The translations under genes and the position numbers were made by a program. A DNA stretch of 64,000 nucleotides from Picocystis sp. L7 (taxonomy: Eukaryota > Chlorophyta > Picocystophyceae > Picocystales > Picocystaceae). The notes beneath the pieces were generated by a model. That model searched no databases and was not told the DNA's origin. It was given only the letters and a program-made list of their open reading frames with translations. The stretch covers positions 558,001 through 622,000 of the forward strand of contig QXJR01000005.1 in the NCBI GenBank assembly GCA_020975725.1, read 5' to 3'. Of the stretch, positions 63,771 to 64,000 are shown piece by piece (position 1 is the first letter of the stretch; each line of letters starts with the position of its first letter).

Positions 63771-64000
63771 GCGGTTGGCAATCGGAGCAAGCGGAGCGTT
63801 GTGGCAACCCACGTGCTCCCTAAGGTTACATCTGGCCGTCCGTCTTTGCTCGCCCCGAGGCGAACGTGAGCTTGCAATCGCATTGTCACCGTTCGTACCC
63901 CCAGCCCTACCATCTCGAAGGATGGATAGGGGTGGGGTCGGGCCATTCGGTCGGTCTGTCCCGGTCGAACTGCCCAGTATCCCTTTCAGGACCTCGTTCT
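63771..64000. other. window edge, no feature recognised
   Basis: GC-rich with GGTCGG/CCGACC words, possibly the edge of a further repeat that continues beyond the window. Confidence 0.35.

Noticed and set aside
1-64000. tRNA or rRNA genes
   Set aside because: I looked for T-loop and cloverleaf-like patterns and rRNA-like conserved blocks and found none that hold up. A covariance search was not possible.

Overview
The window is eukaryotic nuclear DNA, most likely from an alga or algal-type protist. It carries a few intron-free, well separated genes, two of them membrane-anchored glycan-synthesis enzymes, in a large excess of nested transposons: LTR retroelements of both Copia and Gypsy type, long-TIR Mutator-like elements, a PIF/Harbinger relic, a small TIR element and a minisatellite. 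I see no rRNA, tRNA, operon or CRISPR structure. The lineage cannot be fixed from sequence alone. Intron-poor genes and sugar transferases fit a red or other microalga. DNA methyltransferase-carrying retrotransposons have been reported from charophyte algae and dinoflagellates.

Layout. 1-16.2 kb is the gene-bearing part. It holds a minus-strand protein with an endonuclease-like core (2451-3497), a methyltransferase-GT64 glycosyltransferase fusion (6998-9040), a HEPN-domain protein (11095-11733) and an unknown membrane protein (14161-15555). The stretches between are long, GC-rich and poor in stop codons. 16.2-18.9 kb holds a decayed nuclease-like fragment, a solo LTR and a dispersed repeat. 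18.9-25.2 kb is an array of roughly 94 copies of a 66-bp unit. A small sister array with the same flank lies at 58.5 kb.

25.2-41.8 kb is a stack of insertions. A broken Mutator-like element (MULE) was entered first by a 782-bp TIR element and a Copia retrotransposon. A Gypsy retrotransposon then entered the right LTR of that Copia. This Gypsy encodes a DNA cytosine-5 methyltransferase domain between RNase H and integrase, and its LTRs differ at about one position in 558. 43.0-46.8 kb is a second MULE that looks complete: intact transposase, about 660-bp terminal inverted repeats and a perfect 11-bp target duplication.

47.0-57.5 kb is a truncated second Copia element. A whole-looking second Gypsy (48458-57344) sits in its LTR, with a 2.6-k-residue polyprotein whose last domain is encoded inside the LTR. 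The two Gypsy families are related. The second has a diverged Rossmann-like segment exactly where the first has its methyltransferase.

57.5-64.0 kb holds the sister of the repeat before the big array, a second copy of the TIR element, a minus-strand GT4-type glycosyltransferase (59822-61243), a Harbinger transposase pseudogene and solo LTRs.

The two sugar transferases both look like Golgi type II membrane proteins and probably serve surface or wall polysaccharide synthesis. No other functional linkage among host genes is evident. The main interest is in the mobile elements, above all the retroelement-borne methyltransferase.
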